Source: Psychrobacter immobilis (GTDB taxonomy: Bacteria > Pseudomonadota > Gammaproteobacteria > Pseudomonadales > Moraxellaceae). Taken from it: 64,000 nucleotides of DNA. Within the stretch, counting starts at the first letter, position 1. The number at the start of each line of letters is the position of its first letter. Where the stretch lies: positions 1-64,000 of the forward strand of contig NZ_CAJGZN010000016.1 in the NCBI RefSeq assembly GCF_904846235.1, in the 5' to 3' direction. Made by a program: the position numbers and the translations under genes. Below are positions 16,942-27,066 of this stretch, piece after piece. The notes beneath the pieces were generated by a model, which saw only the letters and a program-made list of their open reading frames with translations, was not told where the DNA came from and did not search any database.

Positions 16942-18972
16942 ATGACTGCATTTGCCAATACCACTACTAAACAACCAGCGAGCAATGTTTCAACCAATCA
17001 TCATGCTACTAAGGCTAAAACGATAGCTGATATAAGCTATCAATTTGATTTTGCCCGTTTCTACGAGCATTTGGTCGATGTATCCCTGAGCTTTACAGCA
17101 GTATCCGATGCGCCGCAGCTTTGGTTACCAGCGTGGATACCAGGCAGCTATTTGATGCGCGAGTTTGCTCGAAACATCACTGCGGTACATTATCAAATAC
17201 GAGAGGTTCAAACAGCGGACAGTGACGATCAGCCAAAGACTTATCGCGCGCAAAAAATAGACAAAAATACATGGCAGCTGCCAGCGGTGCACGCAGGGCA
17301 GACGGTCATCGTCGAGTACGAAGTCTATTGCTATGACTTGTCCGTGCGTACGGCCTATGTTGATCAGCAACGACTTTATGGCAATTTCACTTCACTTGCG
17401 CTCGCCGTCGAAGGGCAAGAGCAAGCGCCTGTTCACGTTAGCTTAATCGTTCCTGAGACATTTTTTGCAGACAAAGAAAGTAGCAAAGTACTGTTGGCCT
17501 GTGGTTTGAATGCTACGTACCTGCATATTGATCAGCAGCAAAAAGACAGTCAGCAAACGAATAGTCAGCACATTTATAAGTTACAGGCAGCCAATTATCA
17601 CGAGCTGATTGACTATCCATTCGAAATCGCGGAACAAGAAAATTTTGATTTTATTATTCATGATAATGAGCATCAGACGCTACATCATAGCTTTTACCTG
17701 TCAGGTAAGCAGAGTGCCAATCTAGGTCGATTGCAGCAGGATATTACTCAGATTTGTCAGACCTACGTAGATTGGTTAGGCGATGCGCCATTTGACGATT
17801 ATACGTTTATGACCTTTGCCAGTGGTCAAGACTATGGTGGGCTTGAGCATATCAACTCTACTAGCCTTATTACCCCGCGCAATGACTTGCCAAATGCCAA
17901 TGAACCAAAGTTACCAAGTACAGATTATCAGCGGTTTTTAGGCTTATGCAGTCATGAGTATTTTCATTCATGGTGGGTTAAGACGGTACGTCCTGATGTC
18001 ATGATTGATGTCGATTTGCGCCGTGAGGCATTTACACCATTACTTTGGGTATTCGAAGGTTTTACGTCTTATATCGATGATTTTATGTTGCAAGCGTCAG
18101 GTGTGATTGATAAAGCCAATTATCTGCGACTGCTAGCCGAGCAAATCAATCGCTACTACCAGACTCCAGGGCGTGGTAATCAAAGCGTGGCAGAGTCGAG
18201 TTTTGATGCTTGGATTAAGCTGTATCGTACCGATGAAAATACAGGCAATGCGGGTATCAGTTACTATAATAAAGGCGCGTTGGTCGCTCTATGTCTGGAT
18301 CTAATCTTACTCAAAAATAGTGATGGTCGTTATCGTTTGTTTGATGTGGTCAAAGCTTTTTATACTCAAGCCAAGCAGAACGACAGTAAGCGAATTGGTA
18401 TCAGTAGTGCTGACATGGGCTCCGTCATTGAGCAGTTTATGCCGCTAGCAGAATGGGAAGATTTTGAACGCCGTTATGTCAACGGGGTAGAAGATCTGCC
18501 AATTGAAGCGTTGCTAATTGCAAATGGTGTCAAAATACAGGCGAATACTAAAGAAACCGCTGACAAGCATGTGCCTTGGGGTATGCGATGTAACGAAACG
18601 CTAGCTGGACTCAAGGTAAATCGTGTGATGCGAGATAGTATTGCCGCTAAAGCTGGTATTTCAGCACATGACGTTATTATCGCGATTGATGGTATCAAAG
18701 CGGATACGAAACAACTTACCACTTTGGTTAATACAGCGCATCCTGTTGAATGTTATTTGTTCCGCCGTGATGAGCTGATGTGTGTTCAGGTTCAACCCGA
18801 AACGACAACTAAAGTTAAGCCGCGAGATGAGACAACTGGCATGACTGGAGCAGTACCTCCTCATAAAGTAAGCCTACGCTTAGCAAAAGGAGATAAGACT
18901 TTAGAGAATGATAATGAGCAATTGAAAGGTGAGGCAGGTTGGGAGACATGGCTTAATGTTATGAAGAGATAG
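16942..18972 (+). CDS. M61 family metallopeptidase (glycyl aminopeptidase-like) with PDZ domain
   Basis: The 676-residue protein is an M61 peptidase, the family of Sphingomonas glycyl aminopeptidase. An N-terminal beta-rich domain (DISYQFDFARFYEHLVDVSL, LWLPAWIPGSYLMREFARN) leads into the catalytic domain, with zinc ligands His338 and His342 in HEYFH and the downstream Glu372 in FEGFTSY. A C-terminal PDZ domain (~540-630, AGLKVNRVMRDSIAAKAGISAHDVI by family pattern) probably binds substrates or regulates access. There is no signal peptide, so a cytoplasmic location is likely. A good RBS (AAGGACGAGAG) precedes the start. A strong terminator follows about 50 bases after the stop. Confidence 0.9.
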   Translation: MTAFANTTTKQPASNVSTNHHATKAKTIADISYQFDFARFYEHLVDVSLSFTAVSDAPQLWLPAWIPGSYLMREFARNITAVHYQIREVQTADSDDQPKTYRAQKIDKNTWQLPAVHAGQTVIVEYEVYCYDLSVRTAYVDQQRLYGNFTSLALAVEGQEQAPVHVSLIVPETFFADKESSKVLLACGLNATYLHIDQQQKDSQQTNSQHIYKLQAANYHELIDYPFEIAEQENFDFIIHDNEHQTLHHSFYLSGKQSANLGRLQQDITQICQTYVDWLGDAPFDDYTFMTFASGQDYGGLEHINSTSLITPRNDLPNANEPKLPSTDYQRFLGLCSHEYFHSWWVKTVRPDVMIDVDLRREAFTPLLWVFEGFTSYIDDFMLQASGVIDKANYLRLLAEQINRYYQTPGRGNQSVAESSFDAWIKLYRTDENTGNAGISYYNKGALVALCLDLILLKNSDGRYRLFDVVKAFYTQAKQNDSKRIGISSADMGSVIEQFMPLAEWEDFERRYVNGVEDLPIEALLIANGVKIQANTKETADKHVPWGMRCNETLAGLKVNRVMRDSIAAKAGISAHDVIIAIDGIKADTKQLTTLVNTAHPVECYLFRRDELMCVQVQPETTTKVKPRDETTGMTGAVPPHKVSLRLAKGDKTLENDNEQLKGEAGWETWLNVMKR

Positions 18973-19020
18973 CCTCAATGCTATATAAAATACCTTTCCA
19001 TACGAAAAACCCTTCCATAT

Positions 19021-19067
19021 AAAAAACCCTCTTCCGAGCAATACTGCTTAGAAGAGGGTTTTTTTAA
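19021..19067. terminator. Terminator between the M61 gene and the DUF305 gene
   Basis: AAAAAACCCTCTTC pairs with GAAGAGGGTTTTTTT around a 16-base loop. A-tract and T-tract flanks allow action in both directions for these convergent genes. Confidence 0.9.
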
Positions 19068-19143
19068 ATCACTTTTAATATTGTAGATATATCCAAGCAA
19101 CTTAAATGCTCGATAGGTCAGAGGTTGGCGAGAAAATATACGT

Positions 19144-19998
19144 TTACTGCTCTTTAGCTCTGTTATCTAGGTTATCTGAGTTCTTATTATTTTTAGTTTC
19201 AGGCTCAATATTTTCATCTACAGAGCTATCGTCTTCTTTGCTATTTGCAGCCTCAAGCGCAGCAATCCAGTTTTTCATTATATCAATTTCAGTTTGCTGG
19301 GTATCAATGACGTCTTGCGCCAACTGACGCATCTCTTCATCTGTCCCATATTCGAGCTGAACTTTTGCCATATCAACAGCGGCAATATGATGCGGTAGCA
19401 TGCCGCGTGCAAATGCCATATCAGGCACGGGATCAGCCACACCCAGAGTCATTTCGCCATGCATATTTTCCATACTCTTAGCATATGCTTGCTGCATCGC
19501 CACAGTATTTGGCTTAGGTTTGGCAACATCAGGATGGCTAGCCAACCACTTGTTTAAGACATCGATTTCAGCTTGCTGGGCCGTGATGACGTCTTGAGCA
19601 AGCTGGCGCATCGCTTCGTCAGTGCCATACTTGAGTTCTATTTTTGCCATCTCTACCGCGCCGCGATGATGTCCCAACATGCCTTTAGCAAAAGCGGTAT
19701 CAGGATCGTTATACCCTATCCCAATCATCATCTCGTCATGCATTCTAGTCATCGATCTCGTATAGTCTCTGAGCATATCGCTTATTTGAGACTCATCAAT
19801 GACATTATTATCGCTGTCATTTGTTAGAGTATCGTCTGCCATATCGTCATGCTCAGCATGTGGCATATCAGTCACTGGCGGTGAGGTTTCTTCCGCAGGA
19901 TTTGATTGGCTGTCCTCTGTCGTTGGCTGACAGGCACTCAATACAAGCGCCGCAGAAATGCTAGTGACCAACGAAAGAAAACGACGAGAAGCAATCAT
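19144..19998 (-). CDS. Lipoprotein with two tandem DUF305 domains
   Basis: The 284-residue product has a lipoprotein signal peptide (FLSLVTSISAALVLSAC, lipobox LSAC, Cys near residue 23), then an acidic linker (~24-80) and two DUF305 repeats. Repeat 1 carries MHDEMMIGIG and GMLGHHRGAVEMAKIEL; repeat 2 carries MHGEMTLGVA and GMLPHHIAAVDMAKVQL. The paired histidines and Met-rich helices are typical of DUF305, a ferritin-like four-helix fold linked to copper or other metal handling. The two repeats are clearly related, indicating an internal duplication. The C-terminus is acidic and Asn/Glu/Lys-rich. No copper genes are adjacent, so the metal role is inferred from the family only. Confidence 0.85.
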   Translation of the reverse strand: MIASRRFLSLVTSISAALVLSACQPTTEDSQSNPAEETSPPVTDMPHAEHDDMADDTLTNDSDNNVIDESQISDMLRDYTRSMTRMHDEMMIGIGYNDPDTAFAKGMLGHHRGAVEMAKIELKYGTDEAMRQLAQDVITAQQAEIDVLNKWLASHPDVAKPKPNTVAMQQAYAKSMENMHGEMTLGVADPVPDMAFARGMLPHHIAAVDMAKVQLEYGTDEEMRQLAQDVIDTQQTEIDIMKNWIAALEAANSKEDDSSVDENIEPETKNNKNSDNLDNRAKEQ

Positions 19999-20211
19999 GA
20001 CATATCCCTATTGTGAAAAAACCAAACGATAAATGGATAATACCTATTATACATAATCAATTACGTGCTGAATGTTAGCAGATAAACCTTACCCATTCGA
20101 GACACTATGTTTAACAGGTCGTAATATATTAGTGTCAGAGCTTTATATTAGGGGCTAAACAGCCAAACAGTGTGAATTAACCAACAATACATAAACTTAA
20201 AACCATCTAAA

Positions 20212-20826
20212 CTAGCTAGAAATACCTAGCTGACGACAGTGTTCGCTATTTAGATGAACGCGTACAAACTCCCCAACAGCTAACTCACCCAGCTCAAACC
20301 CTGCCACTGACCAACGTATCAAACGCAGACAAGGCAGACCAACGTGCGCTGTCATACGTCTAACTTGGCGATTTTTACCTTCATATATTGTTAGCATTAG
20401 CCATGAGTCCGGTACGCTTTTACGCTCGCGTATTGGTGGATTACGTTGCCAGAGTACCATCGGTAGCTCATTTTCACTGACGTGTCTGACCTCAGCAGGT
20501 AGCGTTTTACCATCTTTTAAAACCACGCCACGTTTAAGCTTATTGAGTTGCTCAGCAGTAGGGATTCCTTCTACTTGTACTAAGTAAGTTTTGCCTTGCT
20601 TGCGCCCTGCATTGGCTTTCGGCGGATGGGTAATTGCTTTGTTAACGCGACCATCATCAGTCAAAATCAGCAAGCCCTCCGAAGTGGCATCTAGCCTACC
20701 AGCAACTCGCAAGGCCTTATCGGTAAAGTATTGCGATAGGGTGGTGTGGTCGTTGTTACTATCATCTCTAAACTGACTTTGCACGCCATAAGGCTTGTTG
20801 AATAGAATGAGACTAGAAGTAGACAT
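20212..20826 (-). CDS. 23S rRNA pseudouridine synthase, RluE-like
   Basis: This RsuA/RluB/E/F-family pseudouridine synthase has about 204 residues. It starts directly with the catalytic domain (ILFNKPYGVQSQF) and lacks an S4 domain, as RluE does. The catalytic Asp is in AGRLDATSEGLLILTDDG. Other family blocks are KTYLVQVEG, LTIYEGKNRQVRRM and LPCLRLIRWSVAGFELGEL. RluE modifies U2457 of 23S rRNA in E. coli, and the same target is likely but not proven. An ATG 13 codons upstream (20865) is in frame, but the family begins near ATG 20826. Confidence 0.88.
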   Translation of the reverse strand: MSTSSLILFNKPYGVQSQFRDDSNNDHTTLSQYFTDKALRVAGRLDATSEGLLILTDDGRVNKAITHPPKANAGRKQGKTYLVQVEGIPTAEQLNKLKRGVVLKDGKTLPAEVRHVSENELPMVLWQRNPPIRERKSVPDSWLMLTIYEGKNRQVRRMTAHVGLPCLRLIRWSVAGFELGELAVGEFVRVHLNSEHCRQLGISS

Positions 20827-20865
20827 AAAAAGGTGTTTCCTAGTTTGTGATGGACAATGAATCAT

Positions 20866-21264
20866 TGTAGCGTATGTTTTGTAATGCAGAGCTAGTATTA
20901 AGCGACAAGACTAAAGGCGATATATCTAATGTGCTGTATGCTACATGACCTGCTACAAAAGTAGGACAGCGCTTGTATAGATTTACTGTTATTCTAATTC
21001 CATATTGCAATAGTGGTGTTTATATCTCTAATAGAGAAATATCTACTATCTGCAAGCAACAATTATTGCTTGGGTCTTTATTTTAATTTTTTTAGCTTCG
21101 AGCTATTTTTCATATCGTTCAAACCAATGTCGTAAGTGTCGTACTCATAAAAGCTTTGCTTAGCCGATAAGCGCTCAGAGCGTTATAACTATAATAAAAC
21201 GGTTAGCGTAATAAAGTGTTAAGTTCGCTTGCGACGTCCAACATACAACCAAGGAGTATCATCG
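20866..21264. other. Divergent intergenic region, rluE-like / icd
   Basis: The ~400-base gap holds the icd promoter region. TATAAT at 21190-21195 is a good -10 match about 70 bases upstream of the icd start, but no fitting -35 lies 16-18 bases before it. A strong Shine-Dalgarno AAGGAG lies at 21251-21256. No hairpin or small gene is seen. Confidence 0.4.
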
Positions 21265-22524
21265 ATGTCATATGATAAGGTTATCGTGCCAAGAGATGGC
21301 GAAAAAGTGACCGTAAACGCGGATCTAACATTAAATGTTCCCAATCATCCGATTATTCCGTTTGTGGAAGGTGATGGAATCGGTGTAGATATCACGCCTG
21401 TCATGATAAAAGTAGTCAATGCTGCGGTTGATAAAGCGTATCACGGCAAGAAGTCTATCATTTGGATGGAGACTTATCTTGGTGAAAAAGCAGCGAAAGT
21501 ATATGATGGCGATTATTTACCAAGCGAGACGTTAGAGATTCTAAAAGACTACGTCATTAGTATCAAGGGTCCATTGACCACACCAGTGGGTGGTGGCTTT
21601 AGTTCGTTAAACGTCGCAGTGCGCCAAAACCTCGACCTATACGTATGTCAACGCCCCGTACGTTGGTTTGAGGGCGTACCAAGTCCAGTACAGCATCCAG
21701 AGCTAACGAATATGGTTATCTTCCGTGAAAACACAGAAGATATCTACACGGGTATCGAGTGGAAAGCGGGCAGCGATGATGCCAAAAAAATTATCAATTT
21801 CTTAAGAGATGAGATGGGTGTGACCAGTATTCGCTTCCCTGAAGACTGCGGCATCGGTATCAAGCCTGTCTCAAAAGAAGGCTCACAACGTCTGGTACGC
21901 AAAGCGATTCAGCATGCCATTGATAATGATTTGCCAAATGTGACGCTAGTGCATAAAGGTAACATCATGAAGTTCACTGAAGGCGCATTTAAGGATTGGG
22001 GTTATGAGCTAGCGGCAGAGCGTTTTGGTGCAGAGTTATTAGATGGCGGTCCATGGATGACTATGAAAAATCCAAAAACAGGTAATGACATTATTATTAA
22101 AGACGTCATCGCTGATGCGTTTTTGCAGCAGATTTTGATGCGTCCTGCAGATTATTCTGTAGTAGCAACGCTCAATCTAAACGGTGACTATATCTCTGAT
22201 GCATTGGCCGCTGAAGTAGGCGGTATTGGTATCGCACCTGGTGCAAACAAAGGCGGCGCGATTGCTGTTTATGAAGCGACGCACGGTACTGCGCCCAAGT
22301 ACGCTGGTCAGAATAAAGTAAATCCAGGTTCACTGATATTGTCTGCTGAGATGATGCTTCGTGATATGGGCTGGACGGAAGCAGCTGACCTTGTCATTAG
22401 CGGTATCCAAGGAGCGATTGCCAATAAAACAGTCACGTATGATTTTGAGCGTCTGATGCCAGATGCTACCTTATTGAGTACTTCTGAGTTTGGTAAGGCG
22501 ATTATTAAGCATATGGAAGCCTAA
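21265..22524 (+). CDS. icd: Isocitrate dehydrogenase [NADP], homodimeric type
   Basis: Icd decarboxylates isocitrate to 2-oxoglutarate in the TCA cycle. The 419-residue product aligns throughout with E. coli Icd: [15 protein letters not shown], the substrate loop [17 protein letters not shown] (with the serine that AceK phosphorylates in E. coli), [14 protein letters not shown], and the NADP signature HGTAPKYAG, whose Lys-Tyr pair specifies NADP over NAD. I chose ATG 21265 because AAGGAG lies nine bases upstream; the longer frame begins with TTG at 21229. It converges on the unrelated monomeric IDH gene. Having both suggests division of labour by temperature or carbon source, as described for Colwellia maris. 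Confidence 0.96.
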   Translation: MSYDKVIVPRDGEKVTVNADLTLNVPNHPIIPFVEGDGIGVDITPVMIKVVNAAVDKAYHGKKSIIWMETYLGEKAAKVYDGDYLPSETLEILKDYVISIKGPLTTPVGGGFSSLNVAVRQNLDLYVCQRPVRWFEGVPSPVQHPELTNMVIFRENTEDIYTGIEWKAGSDDAKKIINFLRDEMGVTSIRFPEDCGIGIKPVSKEGSQRLVRKAIQHAIDNDLPNVTLVHKGNIMKFTEGAFKDWGYELAAERFGAELLDGGPWMTMKNPKTGNDIIIKDVIADAFLQQILMRPADYSVVATLNLNGDYISDALAAEVGGIGIAPGANKGGAIAVYEATHGTAPKYAGQNKVNPGSLILSAEMMLRDMGWTEAADLVISGIQGAIANKTVTYDFERLMPDATLLSTSEFGKAIIKHMEA

Positions 22525-22565
22525 AACTACTTAAACTCTAAGCATTCTATTTTATTACTGTTTAT

Positions 22566-22598
22566 TAAAAGCCACCTGATTATATAGGTGGCTTTTTT
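22566..22598 (+). terminator. Terminator of icd
   Basis: AAAAGCCACCT pairs with AGGTGGCTTTTTTT around TGATTATAT. It lies about 45 bases after the icd stop. Confidence 0.9.
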
Positions 22599-22631
22599 TA
22601 TTTCACTCTTTATAAAGACTTTAGAAAACAC

Positions 22632-22674
22632 AAAAAAACACCTCAACGTTCGAAGACGGTTGAGGTGTTTTTTA
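22632..22674 (-). terminator. Terminator of the monomeric idh gene
   Basis: AAAAAAACACCTCAAC pairs with GTTGAGGTGTTTTTT around a short loop. On the minus strand it sits about 85 bases after the idh stop. The icd and idh genes therefore each have their own terminator back to back. Confidence 0.88.
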
Positions 22675-22757
22675 CTAAGACTTAAACTCGCATAATCGCT
22701 TCTGGGTATAAAAACCAAAAGCGATTAGGCTTAATGTCTAAGAGCAGTCGCTTAAAA

Positions 22758-24977
22758 TTATAGCGATGCCAATGTCTCGTTAAACAAAGCGCTTGGACGC
22801 ATTGCTTTCTTAGCCAATTCTTCATCAGCATAGTAGTAGCCTTTGATGTCTACTGGCTTGCCTTGAGCTTGGTTAAGTTCTTTAACGATGGCTTCTTCGT
22901 TCTCTTTTAGCTTTTGCGCAAATGGTGTAAATTGCGCTTTTAGCTCGCTATCTTTATCTTGCGCTGCAAGCTCTTCTGCCCAGTACATTGCTAGATAGAA
23001 GTGGCTACCACGGTTGTCGAGCTCGCCAGTTTTACGTGATGGCGACTTATCATTTAGTAGCAGTTTTTCTGTTGCTGTATCTAGCGTGTCTGCCAAGATT
23101 TGAGCTTTAGCATTGTTGTCGTTGTTTGCTAGATGCTCTAAAGATACCGTCAATGCCAAGAATTCACCGAGTGAATCCCAACGTAAATGGTTTTCTTCTG
23201 TCAGCTGCTCAACGTGCTTCGGTGCAGAGCCACCAGCGCCAGTTTCAAACAAACCGCCGCCTTTCATTAATGGTACAACTGATAGCATCTTAGCACTGGT
23301 ACCTAGCTCTAGGATAGGGAACAAGTCAGTTAGGTAATCGCGTAGGATGTTACCGGTCGCAGAGATAGTATCTAGACCACGAGCAACACGCTCTAGGGTA
23401 TAACGCATCGCACGAACCTGAGACATAATCTCGATATGTAAGCCAGTGGTATCATGATCTTTTAGATACGTTCTAACTTTTTTGATTAGCTCGTTTTCAT
23501 GTGGACGGTATGGGTCTAACCAGAAGATAACAGGCGTATCTGATTCACGAGCACGGCGTACGGCAAGTTTTACCCAGTCTTGGATAGGCTCATCTTTAAC
23601 CTGACACATGCGCCAGATATCACCTTTCTCAACACGTTTTTCGAGTAATACTTCATCAGTATCAATATCGACGATACGTGCAATACCAGCATCGCTAGAC
23701 TCAAAAGTCTTGTCGTGCGAGCCATACTCTTCAGCTTTTTGAGCCATTAGGCCAACGTTAGGAACGGTGCCCATTGTTTTTGGATCAAAGTTACCATGCC
23801 ATTTGCAGAAGTTGATCATTTCTTGGTAAATGCGGGCAAAGGTAGACTCTGGCATCACTGCTTTACAGTCATACATTTTGCCATCAGCACCCCACATTTT
23901 ACCACCTGAACGAATCATCGCTGGCATAGAAGCATCAACGATTACATCACTTGGTGAATGGAAGTTGGTGATACCTTTTGAAGAGTCGACCATCGCCAGA
24001 CGTGGGCGATGCTCTTGACACGCATGTAAATCACGCTCAATTTCTTCACGTTTTGAAGCTGGTAGCGTTAAGATCTTGTCGTATAGATCTGCCATACCGT
24101 TGTTGACGTTGATACCTAGCTCATCAAAGAATGCGCCATGTTTCTCGAAGGCTTCTTTGTAGTAGATTCTAACTGCATGACCGAAGACGATAGGATGCGA
24201 GACCTTCATCATGGTTGCTTTTACGTGCAATGAGAACAAGATACCAGCTTCGCGGCAATCTTCCATTTCACGCTCATAAAACTCTAATAGTGCTTTTTTG
24301 CTCATGACCATCAGATCGATGACTTCTTTATCAAGCAAAGCAATTTTAGGCTTTAATACTTTTTGAGTACCGTCATCAAGTAACAACTCCATACGTACTG
24401 TACGAGCTTTATCTAATGTCATAGATTGCTCGCCATCGTAGAAGTCGCCGCCATGCATGTGTGATACGTGCGTGCTTGACCATTGCTTCCATTCACCCAT
24501 AGAGTGTGGATGCTTACGTGCATAGTTTTTGACGGCTTTAGGCGCGCGGCGATCTGAGTTACCTTCACGCAGTACTGGGTTCACTGAACTGCCTAAGCTT
24601 TTGCCATAGCGCTTGCGTAGCTCTTTTTCTTCGTCAGTTTGTGGATCTTCTGGGAAGTTAGGGATAGCATAGCCTTTACTCTGTAGCTCTTTGATAGCGG
24701 CTTTTAACTGCTGTACAGAAGCACTGATGTTTGGCAGTTTGATGATATTGGTATTTGGATCTTGAGTCAGACGACCTAGCTCAGCTAAGTTGTCAGGAAC
24801 ACGTTGCTCTTCGGTCAAGTATTCAGGGAATTCGGCCAATATACGCGCTGCAACAGAGATGTCGCTGGTTTCAACTTCAACGCCTGCTGTTTTAGTGAAT
24901 GCTTCGACAATAGGTAAGAACGACAGAGTCGCCAGCGCTGGGGCTTCGTCAGTTTTTGTATAAATAATTTTTGACAT
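22758..24977 (-). CDS. idh: Isocitrate dehydrogenase [NADP], monomeric type
   Basis: This 739-residue protein belongs to the ~80-kDa monomeric NADP-IDH family, unrelated in sequence to Icd. Family blocks are [17 protein letters not shown] at the N-terminus, NLPNISAS-like [16 protein letters not shown], the substrate region [23 protein letters not shown] read in parts, [32 protein letters not shown], and [16 protein letters not shown] and [15 protein letters not shown] for cofactor binding. ATG 24977 is preceded by AAGGA; the longer open frame adds 27 residues outside the family. In psychrophiles such as Colwellia maris the monomeric IDH is the cold-adapted enzyme, which fits the likely host lifestyle. 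Confidence 0.96.
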   Translation of the reverse strand: MSKIIYTKTDEAPALATLSFLPIVEAFTKTAGVEVETSDISVAARILAEFPEYLTEEQRVPDNLAELGRLTQDPNTNIIKLPNISASVQQLKAAIKELQSKGYAIPNFPEDPQTDEEKELRKRYGKSLGSSVNPVLREGNSDRRAPKAVKNYARKHPHSMGEWKQWSSTHVSHMHGGDFYDGEQSMTLDKARTVRMELLLDDGTQKVLKPKIALLDKEVIDLMVMSKKALLEFYEREMEDCREAGILFSLHVKATMMKVSHPIVFGHAVRIYYKEAFEKHGAFFDELGINVNNGMADLYDKILTLPASKREEIERDLHACQEHRPRLAMVDSSKGITNFHSPSDVIVDASMPAMIRSGGKMWGADGKMYDCKAVMPESTFARIYQEMINFCKWHGNFDPKTMGTVPNVGLMAQKAEEYGSHDKTFESSDAGIARIVDIDTDEVLLEKRVEKGDIWRMCQVKDEPIQDWVKLAVRRARESDTPVIFWLDPYRPHENELIKKVRTYLKDHDTTGLHIEIMSQVRAMRYTLERVARGLDTISATGNILRDYLTDLFPILELGTSAKMLSVVPLMKGGGLFETGAGGSAPKHVEQLTEENHLRWDSLGEFLALTVSLEHLANNDNNAKAQILADTLDTATEKLLLNDKSPSRKTGELDNRGSHFYLAMYWAEELAAQDKDSELKAQFTPFAQKLKENEEAIVKELNQAQGKPVDIKGYYYADEELAKKAMRPSALFNETLASL

Positions 24978-25584
24978 TTTAGTTAGATCTTCCTTTAGGC
25001 TGTAGTTAATAATAAAGCTCAAATATAGTGTTGGATATGCGTCAATGATACTATGCAATAATCTATGATATGGTTAGAACAAGTACTTCATATGTAGCTT
25101 CTTAGAAATTTTTAAGACAGGTCAGACATTTTCTTTTAATAATATTCATGAAAAAAGCATTTAAAGGCAACACGTTAACGGTCGGTGCAAAACTGCCTAA
25201 AAGTGAATCACTGACGCTACATTATAATCAATCCACTATAAATCCGATAGGATGTCAATCGTATACCATGAACTAAGTATACTGTTTTAGCTCGTATCCT
25301 ATGGTTTCGAATTATACTAAGCTAATAACAACCTTATTCTACCAGTCATCGGCTTCGATATCATCTTTTCCATACAACTACTGTTTTTTCATGACGTTTT
25401 ATATTGATCTTACTGCCCATGAGCGCATTTTTACAAACCACCCGCGTTATCGTTGGTGGTTTTTTATTGGATGCAGATAAGTTTTTGCAAATTGTGACAG
25501 CAATGACGTAAAAATTTGCTAGTCTAGGTCATCAATAGATTGGTTATCGATAAATATATCGCGATTATAATAGTGACGGTGAAT
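24978..25584. other. Divergent intergenic region, idh / FemAB-like gene
   Basis: This ~600-base gap contains the idh promoter region and, on the plus strand, a stand-alone terminator (25435-25466) with no recognised gene before it. A 29-codon frame at 25391-25480 overlaps that hairpin; I do not regard it as a gene. Confidence 0.45.
25435..25466 (+). terminator. Orphan Rho-independent terminator upstream of the FemAB-like gene
   Basis: AAACCACC (25435-25442) pairs with GGTGGTTT (25455-25462), followed by a T-tract. No plus-strand gene precedes it, so it may end a small RNA or attenuate the transcript entering the gene at 25585. Confidence 0.7.
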
Positions 25585-26967
25585 ATGAGTTTAGAGTATG
25601 CGCTGATTAATGATACCAGCTGGCAGAGCCAAACAGAGTGGCAGACGCCAGATACCCCTTTTATGTCATTTGCTTTTTGGCAAGCATTGACTGACACCGG
25701 AGCAATTGGTGAGCAGGCAGGGTGGCTACCAATATTTATTTTGGTACATCGTGTCACAGGCGCTACTAATAGTGCCGATAGTGAAGATAACACCGATACC
25801 TTAGTAGATAGCGCGGCAGAAAATACATTGCAACCTGTGGCTGTCATGCCAGTATTTATAAAAGGTCATCATCGCGGTGAGTTTGTATTTGATCATGCAT
25901 GGGCTGAAGCTTATGCACGCTATGGCGTTGATTATTATCCGCGATTGGTCACTAGCGCACCGTATACACCGATTACTGGTCAGAGAGTTTGGTTGGCCAA
26001 AGGTGAAACCTTGAATGAAGCTATCCTCAAAACGGCCATCGCAGGTATCGATGATATCGCTCAACAAGTGGGCGCCTCAAGCTGGCATGGACTGTTTGTG
26101 ACACCAGTGCTTGCCTCTATTGCCACTACATCTATGCCAACTGAAATTGATGTAGAGCTTGCCATAGCGTCTCAAGAAAGTGGCGTAGAGTCAGCTGTTA
26201 TTGAGCTACCGATATTTGAGCGTCAAGGTTGCCAGTTCTTATGGCAAAACAAAGACTTGCTTAATGACCGTAAGCCATTTGTAGATCTTGATGCGTTTTT
26301 GATGACCTTAAAAGCCAAAAAGCGCAAAACCATTCGGGCTGAGCGCCGTAAAGTTGCCGAGCAAGGCATTATTTGCCAGCGAAAATGCGGCGATGCTATT
26401 AGCGATGCTGATTGGAAGGCTTTTTATCACTGTTATGTGATGACCTATGCAGTACGCGGACAGCAGCCTTATTTGACGATAGATTTTTTTATGGCATTGG
26501 CAGTGAGCATGCCTGAGCATATAATGCTTGCGCAAGCACTCGATGCCAGTGGTGATATTATCGCGAGTAGTTTGTTCTTATATGACAGACCTGATAGCGA
26601 CAATGTTGATAGTGATAAGGCTGATGGCGATAATAATGCTACCTTATATGGTCGTTACTGGGGCGCATTAGGTGAATATGACAGCTTGCATTTTGAGCTA
26701 TGCTATTACCAAGGTATTGAGTTTGCTATCGAGCAAGGGCTGTTATCCTTCGATCCAGGCACGCAAGGCGAGCATAAGCTGGTACGTGGTTTTATTCCAA
26801 CGACGACCCATTCTCTCCATCGTATTTATGATCCACGTTTTGTACCGGCGATTGGCGATTTTTGTGTTAGAGATCGTGAGCATATGGCGCAGTATCGTCA
26901 GCAGGCCTTTGAGGCTTTGCCTTTTAATGCAGACAATATGCCTGAATTTGATGGCAGTGCTTCATAG
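25585..26967 (+). CDS. FemAB/GNAT-like protein (peptidogalycan biosynthesis/recognition family, DUF482)
   Basis: The ~460-residue cytosolic protein matches the PF04339-type family with an acyl-CoA N-acyltransferase fold. Typical blocks are FMSFAFWQALTDTGAIG, WLPIFILV, PVFIKGHHRGEFVFDHAWAEAY read in parts, YYPRLVTSAPYTPITG, KAKKRKTIRAERRKV, LYGRYWGALGEYDSLHFE, and GLLSFDPGTQGEHKLVRGF. The exact acceptor is unknown; Fem-like enzymes transfer aminoacyl groups from tRNA, but that is not shown here. A Ser/Asp-rich insertion near 65-85 and another near 350 look variable. ATG 25585 is preferred over an upstream in-frame TTG at 25540. ubiC follows 99 bases later. Confidence 0.82.
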   Translation: MSLEYALINDTSWQSQTEWQTPDTPFMSFAFWQALTDTGAIGEQAGWLPIFILVHRVTGATNSADSEDNTDTLVDSAAENTLQPVAVMPVFIKGHHRGEFVFDHAWAEAYARYGVDYYPRLVTSAPYTPITGQRVWLAKGETLNEAILKTAIAGIDDIAQQVGASSWHGLFVTPVLASIATTSMPTEIDVELAIASQESGVESAVIELPIFERQGCQFLWQNKDLLNDRKPFVDLDAFLMTLKAKKRKTIRAERRKVAEQGIICQRKCGDAISDADWKAFYHCYVMTYAVRGQQPYLTIDFFMALAVSMPEHIMLAQALDASGDIIASSLFLYDRPDSDNVDSDKADGDNNATLYGRYWGALGEYDSLHFELCYYQGIEFAIEQGLLSFDPGTQGEHKLVRGFIPTTTHSLHRIYDPRFVPAIGDFCVRDREHMAQYRQQAFEALPFNADNMPEFDGSAS

Positions 26968-27066
26968 CAGTAATTTATAACGGTAGTCAGCTGTGACTAA
27001 CTTTGCTTTTATTCGTATGTACCTTTTAACTGTTAAATACTCTCTAAAAAATACTAGCCATAAACT

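Noticed and set aside
22527-22718. 63-codon minus-strand frame between icd and idh
   Set aside because: It is made almost entirely of two terminator hairpins and their tracts.
25391-25480. 29-codon frame with a Trp-Trp-Phe-Phe run over a terminator, resembling an attenuator leader peptide
   Set aside because: The aromatic codons are simply the 3' arm and T-tract of the hairpin itself. A true leader has its control codons before the terminator, and the downstream gene is not an aromatic amino-acid gene.
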